A stretch of 64,000 nucleotides of DNA from the NCBI RefSeq assembly GCF_017912555.1, contig NZ_JAERSD010000016.1, positions 1 through 64,000 of the forward strand, read 5' to 3'. The notes below the pieces were generated by a model. The model was not told where the DNA came from, searched no databases, and was given only the letters and a program-made list of their open reading frames with translations. The DNA is from Bacillus sp. REN3 (GTDB taxonomy: Bacteria; Bacillota; Bacilli; Bacillales; Cytobacillaceae). Positions 48,093 through 56,910 of the stretch are shown here, one piece after another (positions within the stretch are counted from its first letter, which is position 1; every line of letters begins with the position of its first letter). A program made the position numbers and the translations under genes.

Positions 48093-48710
48093 ATGGAAAA
48101 AGGATTGATTTTGCTTTTGGCAGGGATAATCACAGCAGGGATGATCCACGTTCTTCCATTGGCCTGTCAATAAGAGAGAAGAACATCTTCACCATTCTAT
48201 CCTTTGCGAACGGGATGATTGGGCTGCTCGGAGTATCGATTGTCCCGCTCTGGCAGTCCATTCTCATTATCCTGCTGCTCTCTTTCTCTGCCGGAGCGAT
48301 CCTTTCCGGCCGCTCCATTGTTCAGCCAACAGTCTATTTGCCCTTAACCAATGCAGTTCATCATCTGAACAAAAGGATAAGGGTTTCATGGAGACAGACA
48401 AGGAAGCGCTCGCCTCCACCAGCTTGGGTTCTTGGCTGGACTTTGGATCCAAAAGCTTCAGCTGTCTGACTTGAAACCGCCACTTGAGGAACATGCCTCA
48501 TCGCCTGAAGAAAGGAACAGAGGCGGAAGCAATGGGCTAGATTTTGATGGCGGCAACAGGCATCGGTTTTTTAAGATAGATGAGCCGGAAGAAATCATGG
48601 AGCTGGATATGTACCCATGGATCAGGTGGAACAGGTTAGCTGCACATTTCACTGAAACAGGACTAATTCATTCGGGAGGACGGCATTTGTGGGAAAGCAA
48701 AAAATATTAA
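48093..48710 (+). pseudogene. Small membrane protein gene with two apparent compensating frameshifts
   Basis: ATG 48093 has a strong ribosome binding site (GGAGAGGAG, 48082-48090) and begins MEKGLILLLAGIITAGMIHV, then meets a stop at 48171. The next frame is open from before 48155 and encodes SSIGLSIREKNIFTILSFAN and two membrane helices (GLLGVSIVPLWQSILIILLL) to about 48370. From about 48400 the first frame reopens (GLWIQKLQLSDLKPPLEEHA) to TAA 48708. The first and last parts are in the same phase, so a single gene of about 205 codons with shifts near 48150 and 48370-48400 is the simplest reading. Sequencing error or a decayed gene both remain possible. I do not recognise the family. Confidence 0.5.
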
Positions 48711-50047
48711 AATTCTTGCTGCTTCTTTTTGTTTGTTCACTTTCCATCTTCAGTCTGACTTATTCCGGAGTGTCTGCTTTCGATTCCCGTTCTTCTAAGA
48801 ACACAGTATACCCAAAAAATACATATATTGGCATGTTGGATGTTACCGGGAAATCGCAAGAAGAAGCCAGGCGATTCCTTGAGAAGAAAATAAAACGTTG
48901 GCATGGAAGCTCCAAATTCGAAATCGTCTATAAAGAACAGGAACTTAGGGTTGAGCCTGCAGATTTCGTTTTTCTGCTGGATGAATCAATCTCCTCGGCA
49001 GCTGACGGCAAACAGAATCCACTGCTGATTGAACTGAAGGGTGATGTGTTCAATGGTTTCGAGGCTATCAAGGGGATGGAGGAAGACCTTGATAAACCAA
49101 GTCTGGAAAAGGCTCTCATCAAGGCTGGAATGGAATTTGCAGAGGACGTGCGAATCAACTTGGAAGATTATCTTCCCGAGAAAAAGCCAGTTTTGATCTC
49201 TTCTTCGACCGTGGAACTGTCCGGTACAAATCGGGTGGCCGCTGATTTGGCTGATGCATTCCCGACCATTGAAATGGCAGCCAAATCGAACTTTTCCATG
49301 AAGGAATGGCTTGCGGAAAACAATGCCGATAACATCTCTGCCTCTGCCATCAGCCTGATATCTTCAGCAATCTACAAGGCAGTCCTTCCGACGAACATAC
49401 TGATTTCCGAGCGGCATATCAGCAGCTCCGTCCTTGAAGCGATGGAGCCAGGATATGAGGCAAGGGTGGACTTTGAAAAAAATCTGGACTTCATGCTGTA
49501 CAATCCGAATGGGCAACCCATCAAGATACAATTGGAAATGGATGATTCCAGGCTTAAGGTATCGGTAACAGGGGTGCCCCTATTATATAATTATAAGGTT
49601 CATGCAGGTGAACAGCAGGAATTCACGCCAAGGACTATAAAGCAATATTCAGCGCTTCTCCAGCAAGGACAAAAGCGAGTCGAGCAAAAGGGGAAAGCGG
49701 GCATCCTTGTGAAGGTATCCAGGGATGTATACGCGAAAACCGGAGAATGGCTCAAGACTGAAACGATAGCGGAAGATTTTTATCCACCAGTCCACCGAAT
49801 CGAAATCCATCCTCTTTCCCCGGCCGGGAAGCCATCAGCATCAGGGCCGGGAGACAGCCCCAAAACATTGAACCGGACAGGGACCCAAACAGCGGGAAAG
49901 GAACAGGTGGGCACCGGGGTAAACAGGGATGCCAGCCTGCCGGATCATTCCAATCAACCAGATGATAAAGGCGAAGGAATTTCGGCTTGCGGGACAAATG
50001 GCGATGATGGCGGCTTATGGGGGAAGCCGGATGAGGAGCCAAAGTAG
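48689..50047 (+). CDS. VanW-domain secreted/surface protein with C-terminal G5-like segment
   Basis: The 452-residue protein starts with a signal peptide or anchor (KILKFLLLLFVCSLSIFSLT), then a peptidoglycan-binding-4-like segment (YIGMLDVTGKSQEEARRFLE, about 45-65), then a VanW-like region (SAIYKAVLPTNILISERHIS, about 228-250; EPGYEARVDFEKNLDFMLYN), a G5-like stretch (SRDVYAKTGEWLKTETIAED, about 340-365), and a low-complexity Gly/Pro/Asp-rich tail. Such proteins act in the cell envelope; their biochemical role is unclear. GTG 48689 follows GGGAGGA. It is 23 bases upstream of pilB and so probably heads the pilus operon. Confidence 0.75.
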   Translation: MGKQKILKFLLLLFVCSLSIFSLTYSGVSAFDSRSSKNTVYPKNTYIGMLDVTGKSQEEARRFLEKKIKRWHGSSKFEIVYKEQELRVEPADFVFLLDESISSAADGKQNPLLIELKGDVFNGFEAIKGMEEDLDKPSLEKALIKAGMEFAEDVRINLEDYLPEKKPVLISSSTVELSGTNRVAADLADAFPTIEMAAKSNFSMKEWLAENNADNISASAISLISSAIYKAVLPTNILISERHISSSVLEAMEPGYEARVDFEKNLDFMLYNPNGQPIKIQLEMDDSRLKVSVTGVPLLYNYKVHAGEQQEFTPRTIKQYSALLQQGQKRVEQKGKAGILVKVSRDVYAKTGEWLKTETIAEDFYPPVHRIEIHPLSPAGKPSASGPGDSPKTLNRTGTQTAGKEQVGTGVNRDASLPDHSNQPDDKGEGISACGTNGDDGGLWGKPDEEPK

Positions 50048-50070
50048 GATGGAAGGCGGGGAGATGAAAA

Positions 50071-51735
50071 ATGAAACAAACGAGAAAGCGGCTTGGTGAT
50101 CTATTGGTCGAAACAGGGATGATAACAGCCGAACAGCTTCAAGAAGCCTTGGCTGAAAAAGCAGACGGCCAGAAGCTCGGCGATGCCTTGCTGCAAAAAG
50201 GTCTCATCACTGAACAGCAATTGATAGAAGTCCTGGAATTCCAGCTTGGCATCCCGCACATCAGCCTTTACCGCTATCCTTTTGATACAAAGCTTTTTTC
50301 AATGATTCCTAAAGACACAGCAATCAGGAAGTTGGTCATCCCGCTGAAAAAAGAAGGCCATCGGCTATTTGTGGCGATGGCGGACCCGATGGATTTTTTC
50401 ACGATTGATGACCTCAGGCTTTCGACTGGGTTCCAGATCGAGACAGCGATTGCTGCGAAGGATGATATCATCCGGGCAATCAATAAATATTATGATAGTG
50501 ATGACGGATTTGAAGAGCTGCTTGGGATTGAAAACACCATCATGGAAACATTGAAGGAAGATAAGCTGGACGAAGCTGATTCCCCTGTCATCAAGCTTGT
50601 GAACCAGCTGCTGTCCAATGCGGTGACCAGCAAAGCAAGCGACATCCATATCGATCCCCATGAGACAAAGTTGGTCATCCGTTACCGTGTGGATGGTATT
50701 CTCAGGATTGAGAGAGTCTTCCCGAAGCACATGCAAAACGTGCTGATTGCCCGGATCAAGATCATGGCCAATCTCGATATAACAGAAAATCGCATCCCCC
50801 AAGATGGAAGAATCAAGGCAACTTTGGACTTCCATCCAGTGGACCTTCGCGTTTCAACCCTGCCGACCGTATATGGGGAGAAGGTGGTGTTGCGGATCCT
50901 CGACATGGGCAGCACCCTGAATGATGTCGGGAAACTCGGCTTCAACAGCCACAATCTATCCCGTTTCATGAAGATGATTTCCAGGCCGAATGGGATCGTG
51001 CTGATCACAGGGCCTACAGGTTCAGGAAAGTCCTCGACCCTGTATGCAGCCCTTAATAAGCTTAATAGTGAAGAAGTCAACATCATCACGATCGAGGATC
51101 CAGTGGAATACCAGCTAGAAGGAATAAGCCAGATCCAAGTCAATCCAAACGTCGGGATGACTTTTGCTGCCGGACTCCGGTCTATCCTGCGCCAAGACCC
51201 AAACATCATCATGGTCGGGGAAATCCGTGACAGGGAAACCGCCGAGGTCGCAGTAAGGGCATCGCTGACAGGCCATCTTGTGCTCAGTACAGTCCATACG
51301 AATGATGCGCTCAGTTCCATAACAAGGCTGATCGATATGGGAATCGAACCCTTCCTTGTCGCTTCCTCGCTCAGCGGAGTAGTAGCCCAGCGGCTTGTCC
51401 GGAAAGTATGCCGGGACTGTGCTGAAGAGATGGCACCAACCAAACGAGAGATTGATATTTTCACCAAAAGGGGAATCCGTATCGAGACCGTCTGGAAAGG
51501 CCGGGGCTGCTCTTCATGCAATATGACAGGTTACCGGGGCAGGATTGCCATCCATGAGGTGCTGACAGTCGATGAAGTGCTGCGAAGGGCCATCATGAAC
51601 GAAGAACCTGTGCAGAAACTAAGGGAAATAGCCATCCAGAACGAGACAACCTTCCTGATTGACGATGGATTGCTGAAAATCAGGCAAGGGCTGACGACAA
51701 CAGAGGAAGTTTTAAGGGTAGCAATAACAGAATAA
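50071..51735 (+). CDS. pilB: Type IV pilus assembly ATPase PilB
   Basis: GspE/PilB-family extension ATPase of 554 residues powering pilus polymerisation at the inner face of the membrane. MshEN domain at the N-terminus (RLGDLLVETGMITAEQLQEA, about 6-25), then the secretion ATPase core: Walker A GPTGSGKSSTLYAAL (about 315), Asp box, Walker B SILRQDPNIIMVGEIRDRET (about 370-390), His box TGHLVLSTVHTNDA (about 400), and the C-terminal zinc cysteines VCRDCAEE and CSSCNMTGYRG. The full N-terminal domain and zinc finger separate it from PilT. Confidence 0.96.
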   Translation: MKQTRKRLGDLLVETGMITAEQLQEALAEKADGQKLGDALLQKGLITEQQLIEVLEFQLGIPHISLYRYPFDTKLFSMIPKDTAIRKLVIPLKKEGHRLFVAMADPMDFFTIDDLRLSTGFQIETAIAAKDDIIRAINKYYDSDDGFEELLGIENTIMETLKEDKLDEADSPVIKLVNQLLSNAVTSKASDIHIDPHETKLVIRYRVDGILRIERVFPKHMQNVLIARIKIMANLDITENRIPQDGRIKATLDFHPVDLRVSTLPTVYGEKVVLRILDMGSTLNDVGKLGFNSHNLSRFMKMISRPNGIVLITGPTGSGKSSTLYAALNKLNSEEVNIITIEDPVEYQLEGISQIQVNPNVGMTFAAGLRSILRQDPNIIMVGEIRDRETAEVAVRASLTGHLVLSTVHTNDALSSITRLIDMGIEPFLVASSLSGVVAQRLVRKVCRDCAEEMAPTKREIDIFTKRGIRIETVWKGRGCSSCNMTGYRGRIAIHEVLTVDEVLRRAIMNEEPVQKLREIAIQNETTFLIDDGLLKIRQGLTTTEEVLRVAITE

Positions 51736-51748
51736 GCGGGGAGAAAAC

Positions 51749-52789
51749 ATGAAAGAAAGAATCGATCATATGCTTCGTTCAGGCTTCGAGCTGAAGGCAT
51801 CGGATATACATATAACTGTCGGAGTCCCTCCTGTTATGAGGATCAATGGGGAACTGAGGCGATATGGGAGAGAGTCCATGCTGCCTGGTGATACAGAAGG
51901 AATGGCAAAGGCCATCATCCCGGAAAAACTGTGGGAACTGTTCATGGACAAGGGAGAACTCGATTTTTCATACGGAATTCCTGGAATATCACGGTTCAGG
52001 GTTAATGCATACCACCAGCGTGGCTGTATTTCGCTCGCGATCCGGGTTGTTCCTACAAGGATTCCGACGCTCGAGGAGCTGAAGCTTCCGGATATCCTGA
52101 AGAAGGTGGCCGAAAAGCCCCAGGGTCTCGTGCTTGTGACAGGCCCTACCGGAAGCGGGAAGTCGACGACGCTCGCCTCATTGATCCAATACATGAATAT
52201 ATCGATGAGCAGGCATGTCGTGACGCTCGAGGACCCGATCGAATACTTGCATAAGCATGGCAACTGCATCATCGACCAGCGGGAGATCGGCTTTGATACA
52301 AATAATTTTTCCAATGGGTTGAGGGCTGCCCTCCGGCAGGATCCGGATGTCATCCTTGTCGGCGAAATGCGCGACCTTGATACGATCCAGACAGCGATTA
52401 CCGCTGCTGAAACTGGTCATCTTGTCCTCGGGACACTCCATACCTCAAGTGCGCCGGCGACAATCAATCGGATCATTGATGTTTTCCCGCCAGGGCAGCA
52501 GGCGCAAATACGCATCCAGCTCGCTTCCGTACTTGTCTCGGTCGTCTCCCAGCGGCTGTTCCCGACGGCGGACAAAAAAGGGCGCCGGGGCGCGACTGAA
52601 ATCCTGATCAATAATGCCGCTGTGGCAAACCTGATCAGGAACGAAAAGATCCATCAAATCATCAGCGTGATGCAAACTTCCAAAATCCACGGGATGCATA
52701 CACTGGAGATGAGCATAAAAGAACTTGTCCTGAAAGGCGTCATTTCAAAAGAATCAGCAGAGCCTTATTTGCAGGAAGCGCTGGTGTAG
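51749..52789 (+). CDS. pilT: Type IV pilus retraction ATPase PilT
   Basis: The 346-residue protein is the short secretion ATPase that depolymerises pili. It has the PilT N-terminal PAS-like region (SDIHITVGVPPVMRINGELR, about 19-38), Walker A GPTGSGKSTTLASL (about 132), Walker B LRQDPDVILVGEMRDLDT (about 195), His box TGHLVLGTLHTSSA (about 225), and the AIRNLIRE-like region (TEILINNAAVANLIRNEKIH, about 287), with no zinc finger. It starts 13 bases after pilB. Its presence suggests pili that retract, as in twitching or DNA uptake. Confidence 0.96.
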   Translation: MKERIDHMLRSGFELKASDIHITVGVPPVMRINGELRRYGRESMLPGDTEGMAKAIIPEKLWELFMDKGELDFSYGIPGISRFRVNAYHQRGCISLAIRVVPTRIPTLEELKLPDILKKVAEKPQGLVLVTGPTGSGKSTTLASLIQYMNISMSRHVVTLEDPIEYLHKHGNCIIDQREIGFDTNNFSNGLRAALRQDPDVILVGEMRDLDTIQTAITAAETGHLVLGTLHTSSAPATINRIIDVFPPGQQAQIRIQLASVLVSVVSQRLFPTADKKGRRGATEILINNAAVANLIRNEKIHQIISVMQTSKIHGMHTLEMSIKELVLKGVISKESAEPYLQEALV

Positions 52790-52790
52790 G

Positions 52791-53996
52791 ATGGCCAGAT
52801 TCAAATACTCCGGCCGCGACCGGACAAAAAAACGTTCAGGAACGATCACAGCAGGTTCGAAACGGGAGGCACTTGAAAAGCTTCGGGATCAAGGGATCAG
52901 GACAACCGAGATGGTTGAAATTGCAGAAACACTGCTGACAAAGGAAATCTCGATCGGCAATCCCGTCAAGCTTCAGCATCTTGTCATTTACTTAAGGCAA
53001 TTCGCGACACTTTTGAAGGCAGGCGTTTCAGTCGTCGAATCAACAAGGATCCTTGCGTCCCAAACCGAAAGCAAGGCATTGCGAAAAGCGTTGCTTGACA
53101 TTGAGGCCGAACTCCGCGAAGGGACCCAGCTATCCCAGGCATCTTCACATCATGATAAAATCTTTTCATCGATGTATATCAATATGATCAAGGCAGGTGA
53201 AGCGGGCGGAAACATGGATGAGACGCTTGAACGGCTCGCTGAGCATTATGAAAAGCAGCACAGCACGAGGCAAAAAGTGAAGACGGCTTTGACTTATCCC
53301 GCTGTGATTGGAGTGCTCGCTATCGGGGTCGTCATTTTTTTGCTTGTCTCTGTCGTCCCGACGTTCGTAGGAATGTTCGCGGACTTCGGCGGCGAGCTGC
53401 CGGCCATCACCCGATTCGTGCTTGCGGCGAGTGAATCCATGCAATCGTTCTGGTGGGTGATCTTGCTGATGTTCGCTGCATTCATGGCTGCTATCATTGC
53501 GATGCGGAAGAATAGGAACTCGAAGTATTATCTCGATTATGCATTGCTGAGAATGCCGGTTTTCGGGAAGCTGCTGCAGAAGGCAGTGCTTGCCAGGATG
53601 GCTCGGACCCTGAGCTCCCTGTTCACAAGCTCTGTCCCGATCCTCCAGGCATTGGCGATTGTCGAAAACGTCGTAGAGAATGAAGTGATTTCCAGAGTGG
53701 TCCGCCAATCCCGGGATGCGCTCGAGGTCGGACAATCGATGGCTGGCCCAATGCGCAAACACTGGGCATTCCCGCCACTGGTCACCCAAATGATTGCCAT
53801 CGGAGAAGAAACCGGGTCGCTTGATGGCATGCTAGGGAAGGTCGCAGACTTCTATGAAAAAGAAGTGGAAACAAGCACCGATCAGCTCAAATCACTGATT
53901 GAACCGGCAATGATCATTGTGCTTGCCGCTCTCGTCGGCACCATCGTCACCTCCATCATGGTGCCAATGTTCGACATCTTCAACCATGTCAAATGA
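52791..53996 (+). CDS. pilC: Type IV pilus inner-membrane platform protein PilC
   Basis: The 401-residue GspF/PilC protein couples the ATPases to the pilin fibre. Two repeated GspF cytoplasmic domains (about 65-190, LRQFATLLKAGVSVVESTRI; and 270-390, LARMARTLSSLFTSSVPILQ), each followed by membrane segments (VIGVLAIGVVIFLLVSVVPT; WWVILLMFAAFMAAIIAM; IIVLAALVGTIVTSIMVPMF at the C-terminus). It begins two bases after pilT stops, implying coupled translation. Confidence 0.96.
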   Translation: MARFKYSGRDRTKKRSGTITAGSKREALEKLRDQGIRTTEMVEIAETLLTKEISIGNPVKLQHLVIYLRQFATLLKAGVSVVESTRILASQTESKALRKALLDIEAELREGTQLSQASSHHDKIFSSMYINMIKAGEAGGNMDETLERLAEHYEKQHSTRQKVKTALTYPAVIGVLAIGVVIFLLVSVVPTFVGMFADFGGELPAITRFVLAASESMQSFWWVILLMFAAFMAAIIAMRKNRNSKYYLDYALLRMPVFGKLLQKAVLARMARTLSSLFTSSVPILQALAIVENVVENEVISRVVRQSRDALEVGQSMAGPMRKHWAFPPLVTQMIAIGEETGSLDGMLGKVADFYEKEVETSTDQLKSLIEPAMIIVLAALVGTIVTSIMVPMFDIFNHVK

Positions 53997-54123
53997 AAAA
54001 AATACAAAATAAGGGAAATTTTATGTGTTTTTCATATAAATTTAATAGTCTATCATCTATAATAGTGTCGAGAAACTAAATCTAAAGAACTAGTTAAAAA
54101 GAACTAAAAAAGGAGAGGAAGAA
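53997..54123 (+). promoter_or_regulatory. AT-rich pilin upstream region with -10 and direct repeats
   Basis: A 127-base gap, the largest inside the pilus cluster. It contains TATAAT at 54058-54063 (weak -35) and two copies of AAGAACTA (54085-54092 and 54099-54106), 14 bases apart, plus AGAAACTAAA just before. A separate promoter would let the pilin be made in excess of the assembly proteins. No terminator is visible after pilC. Confidence 0.45.
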
Positions 54124-54525
54124 ATGATACAAGCATTGAAGAAGAAATGGGACAACCAAAGAGGATTCACGCTGGTAGAATTGCTGGCAGTCATTGTGAT
54201 TCTGGGGATCATTGCGGCAATCGCGGTGCCAAGCATTGGCAAGATAATTGATAATTCAAAGGATGACGCTGCTTTGCAAGATGCAATCCAAATTATAAAC
54301 GCCGCGAAGCTGGCCCATACAGCCGATCCAGCAATATCAACATGGACTAATAAAGAGGGGCTTAAAGATTACCTTACGAATGCCGATGATGAAACCTTCG
54401 TAGTGGAGTATTCAGATGGCGTGTTCACGATCAGAGGGCATGAAAAGGCTGTAAAAGTCCTTGGGGCAAGCAAAAATAGGAAAATAACAGAATCCGAATT
54501 AATAAAAGGAAAACTGCTTGAATAA
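54124..54525 (+). CDS. pilA: Type IV pilin (major pilin candidate)
   Basis: The 133-residue prepilin has a short basic leader (MIQALKKKWDNQR) and the class III signal G/FTLVELLAVIVILGIIAA, with Glu at position +5 of the mature chain and a hydrophobic helix that is both membrane anchor and fibre core. The C-terminal domain is small and has no cysteine pair (EYSDGVFTIRGHEKAV). It is the only pilin in the cluster. AAGGAGAGG precedes ATG 54124, and the prepilin peptidase gene starts directly at its stop. Confidence 0.93.
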   Translation: MIQALKKKWDNQRGFTLVELLAVIVILGIIAAIAVPSIGKIIDNSKDDAALQDAIQIINAAKLAHTADPAISTWTNKEGLKDYLTNADDETFVVEYSDGVFTIRGHEKAVKVLGASKNRKITESELIKGKLLE

Positions 54526-55287
54526 ATGATGATAAACTACATTGTTTTAGCCTTGTTCGGCCTCATCCTCGGCTCGTTCTTCAATGTTGCCGGCCTCAGG
54601 GTTCCTGAGGGGAAATCGATCGTGGCGCCGGGGTCGTCATGCCCGAAATGCGGGCATAAACTGATGCCGATCGAGCTGATACCTGTGCTTTCGTATGTAT
54701 TTCAAAGGGGGAAATGCCGCCATTGCAAGGCCGGCATTTCGCCCGTTTATCCTTTAATTGAACTGTTGACAGGCGGCCTGTTTGCGCTCGCCCCTATGGC
54801 TGTAGGCTGGAGTGCCGAACTGCTGGTCGCCCTAACGCTTATTTCCTTGCTGACCATCATCACGGTTTCTGATCTTGCGTATATGCTCATTCCAGATAAG
54901 GTGCTGATTGTCTTCGCTGCCATCCTTGTCATTGAACGTGCTTTTGTACCTCTTTTGCCGTGGTGGGATTCCCTTGCTGGTGCAGCCGCAGGCTTCATGC
55001 TCCTCCTATCGATTGCGATCGTGAGCAGGGGAGGGATGGGGGGCGGTGATATCAAGCTTTTCGCGGTGGTCGGGTATGCCATCGGAGTCAAGGCAATGCT
55101 GCTCTCCTTCTTTTTTGCGACCTTCTTTGGCGCTATTTTCGGTATCATTGGCATGCTTCTTGGAATATTGAAAAGGAAGCAGCAAATTCCTTTTGGGCCA
55201 TTCATTGCGCTTGGCACGGTCATTGCCTACTTTTATGGCGAGCAGCTTGCCGGCATGTATCTTAATCTATTAACATCGGGTTCTTAA
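54526..55287 (+). CDS. pilD: Prepilin peptidase / N-methyltransferase PilD (ComC-like)
   Basis: The 253-residue membrane enzyme cleaves prepilin leaders and methylates the new N-terminus. N-terminal methylase domain with four cysteines in CPKCGHKL and CRHCKAG (about 38-70), then eight hydrophobic segments, with catalytic aspartates in TVSDLAYMLIPDK (about 115) and GGGDIKLFAVVGY (about 171). The gene abuts pilA (ATG 54526, or 54529). B. subtilis has its orthologous comC at this chromosomal location, between folC and spoIIB. Confidence 0.96.
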   Translation: MMINYIVLALFGLILGSFFNVAGLRVPEGKSIVAPGSSCPKCGHKLMPIELIPVLSYVFQRGKCRHCKAGISPVYPLIELLTGGLFALAPMAVGWSAELLVALTLISLLTIITVSDLAYMLIPDKVLIVFAAILVIERAFVPLLPWWDSLAGAAAGFMLLLSIAIVSRGGMGGGDIKLFAVVGYAIGVKAMLLSFFFATFFGAIFGIIGMLLGILKRKQQIPFGPFIALGTVIAYFYGEQLAGMYLNLLTSGS

Positions 55288-55306
55288 TTGAAGGAGTTCA
55301 TGAAAC

Positions 55307-56293
55307 ATGGCCATTTCCTTTTTTTCTGGCAGAAGAAAAACCGTCAATCTTGTCCTTAATGACCATTCCATCCGCTTTGCGGAATTGAAACAGAAGAATC
55401 CTGTCACCCCGCTTCGTTACGGTGAGCGACTTTTGCAGCCGGGAATCATTGTAGACGGCAAAGTCCAGGATTTCGATACACTTGCTAATATCTTCGATGA
55501 ATGCATTGATGAATGGAAGATTGCCAGGAGGGATATCCGTTTCATCGTTCCGGACTCTCTGGTTATCATCAGGAAGGTGTCGATCCCTGCAGATGTTAAG
55601 GAAGATGAAATCCATGGCTACCTGTATCTGGAGTTGGGCTCGACGATCCATTTGCCGTTCGAGGATCCTGTCTTTGATACCTTGGTACTCGATAAAGGAA
55701 GCAGGAAGCAGGAGGTCCTTGTCTTTGCGGCTCCAGAAGCGTACGTGAATGAATATGCCAGCCTTTTTAGAAGCGTGAAGCTTAAGCCTGTCGCCGCGGA
55801 TGTCTCAGCGCTCGCCAATTACAGGCTTTATCATCAAAATGGGCTTGCTTCTGAAGATGAGGTATTGATGTCCATCCAGTTTGATCTCGATTTTGTCAGC
55901 ATGTGTATTTTTGAAGGGCCAATCCCTGTGTTCTTGCGCCATCTACCTGTTGACGGGAATAATAATTGGAGATTGAAGCTTTCAAGTGGAGGCTATGAAT
56001 TCGTTTATGATGGAGAAATTACAGAAATAGCCATCCAGTTTGAGGAAATCTATAGGGAAATCGCCAGGCTGATGGATTTTTACCGATACTCTCTGACACG
56101 GGGAAACAGGGAAGTCTCGCGGATTTTGCTGAATGGCGACCACCCGGAACTTGATCGAGTGGTCCATGACCTGCAGGACCGCTGGGGGATTCCGGTACAT
56201 ACGCTGAAAGTCGGCGCCAAGGAAGGTGCTGCCGAAGCTTTGCCGCGAGCTTATCATCTGGCAATCGGTCTTGGATTGAAAGAGGTGCCATGA
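55307..56293 (+). CDS. pilM: Type IV pilus assembly protein PilM
   Basis: The 328-residue cytoplasmic protein belongs to the actin-like PilM family that binds the N-terminal tail of PilN. NLVLNDHSIRFAELKQ (about 14-29) is the phosphate-1-like strand, LPFEDPVFDTLV near 118, AADVSALANYRLY (about 165), and LLNGDHPELDRVVHDLQ (about 270) resembles the adenosine loop. Sequence identity in this family is low, so the call rests on this pattern plus its place directly upstream of PilN. AAGGAG precedes ATG 55307. Confidence 0.85.
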   Translation: MAISFFSGRRKTVNLVLNDHSIRFAELKQKNPVTPLRYGERLLQPGIIVDGKVQDFDTLANIFDECIDEWKIARRDIRFIVPDSLVIIRKVSIPADVKEDEIHGYLYLELGSTIHLPFEDPVFDTLVLDKGSRKQEVLVFAAPEAYVNEYASLFRSVKLKPVAADVSALANYRLYHQNGLASEDEVLMSIQFDLDFVSMCIFEGPIPVFLRHLPVDGNNNWRLKLSSGGYEFVYDGEITEIAIQFEEIYREIARLMDFYRYSLTRGNREVSRILLNGDHPELDRVVHDLQDRWGIPVHTLKVGAKEGAAEALPRAYHLAIGLGLKEVP

Positions 56294-56910
56294 TGCTTGT
56301 TGAGATTAACCTTTTACCCAAAAAGGAAGCGAAGAAGTCTGCGTTTCTCCTCATTGTCGTGTTGACAGTTGTGCTGCTGGGAATCCTTTCAGCAATCCTT
56401 TTCTTTCAGGGCAGAAGTATGGAAATGGAAATGAGGACTGTTGACAAGGAAATCGAAACGATTCAAAAATTGAATGCGCTCCAGCAGGATCAACTGGCCG
56501 GGAGCGCAGAGAAAAACTCTGCCAAGAAGCTAAAGGCAGCTGTAAACTGGGTTGGGCAATACTCTGTTGAGACCGTTCCGTTGCTTCGAAATGTCATCGT
56601 CCTGCTGCCCGAGCGGGGGTTCATCAAGGAATTCGAATACAGTGGGACTGGTTCGGTCATGGCTGTGTTCCAATTCGATTCTTCAAGGGATGCGGCTTTT
56701 TACTTGGGTTCCTTGAATCAGGCAGAATGGGTCAAGGAGGCAAGCATCCTGAGTGTCACAGCCGAAGGAACGGAAGAAATGGCTTTGGAGCCGGAAAGAG
56801 ATGAAGGATCCTTCCTGCCTCGCTATACCGCCGAATATGAAATCCGCTTCAAACAGGATTATTTCAAAAAGAATTGGGGAGCCGACGTGGAAGGAGGCGA
56901 GGGCAAATGA
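56290..56910 (+). CDS. pilN: Type IV pilus assembly protein PilN
   Basis: The 206-residue protein opens with the PilM-binding signature VEINLLPKKEAKK (residues 3-15), followed by one membrane helix (SAFLLIVVLTVVLLGILSAI), a coiled coil (about 45-80) and an extracytoplasmic ferredoxin-like domain. With PilO it forms the inner-membrane alignment complex. It overlaps pilM by four bases and the next gene by four bases. Confidence 0.9.
   Translation: MMLVEINLLPKKEAKKSAFLLIVVLTVVLLGILSAILFFQGRSMEMEMRTVDKEIETIQKLNALQQDQLAGSAEKNSAKKLKAAVNWVGQYSVETVPLLRNVIVLLPERGFIKEFEYSGTGSVMAVFQFDSSRDAAFYLGSLNQAEWVKEASILSVTAEGTEEMALEPERDEGSFLPRYTAEYEIRFKQDYFKKNWGADVEGGEGK

Noticed and set aside
50682-51521. Long open frame antisense to pilB
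   Set aside because: Antisense shadow of a certain gene, serine-rich, without ribosome binding site.
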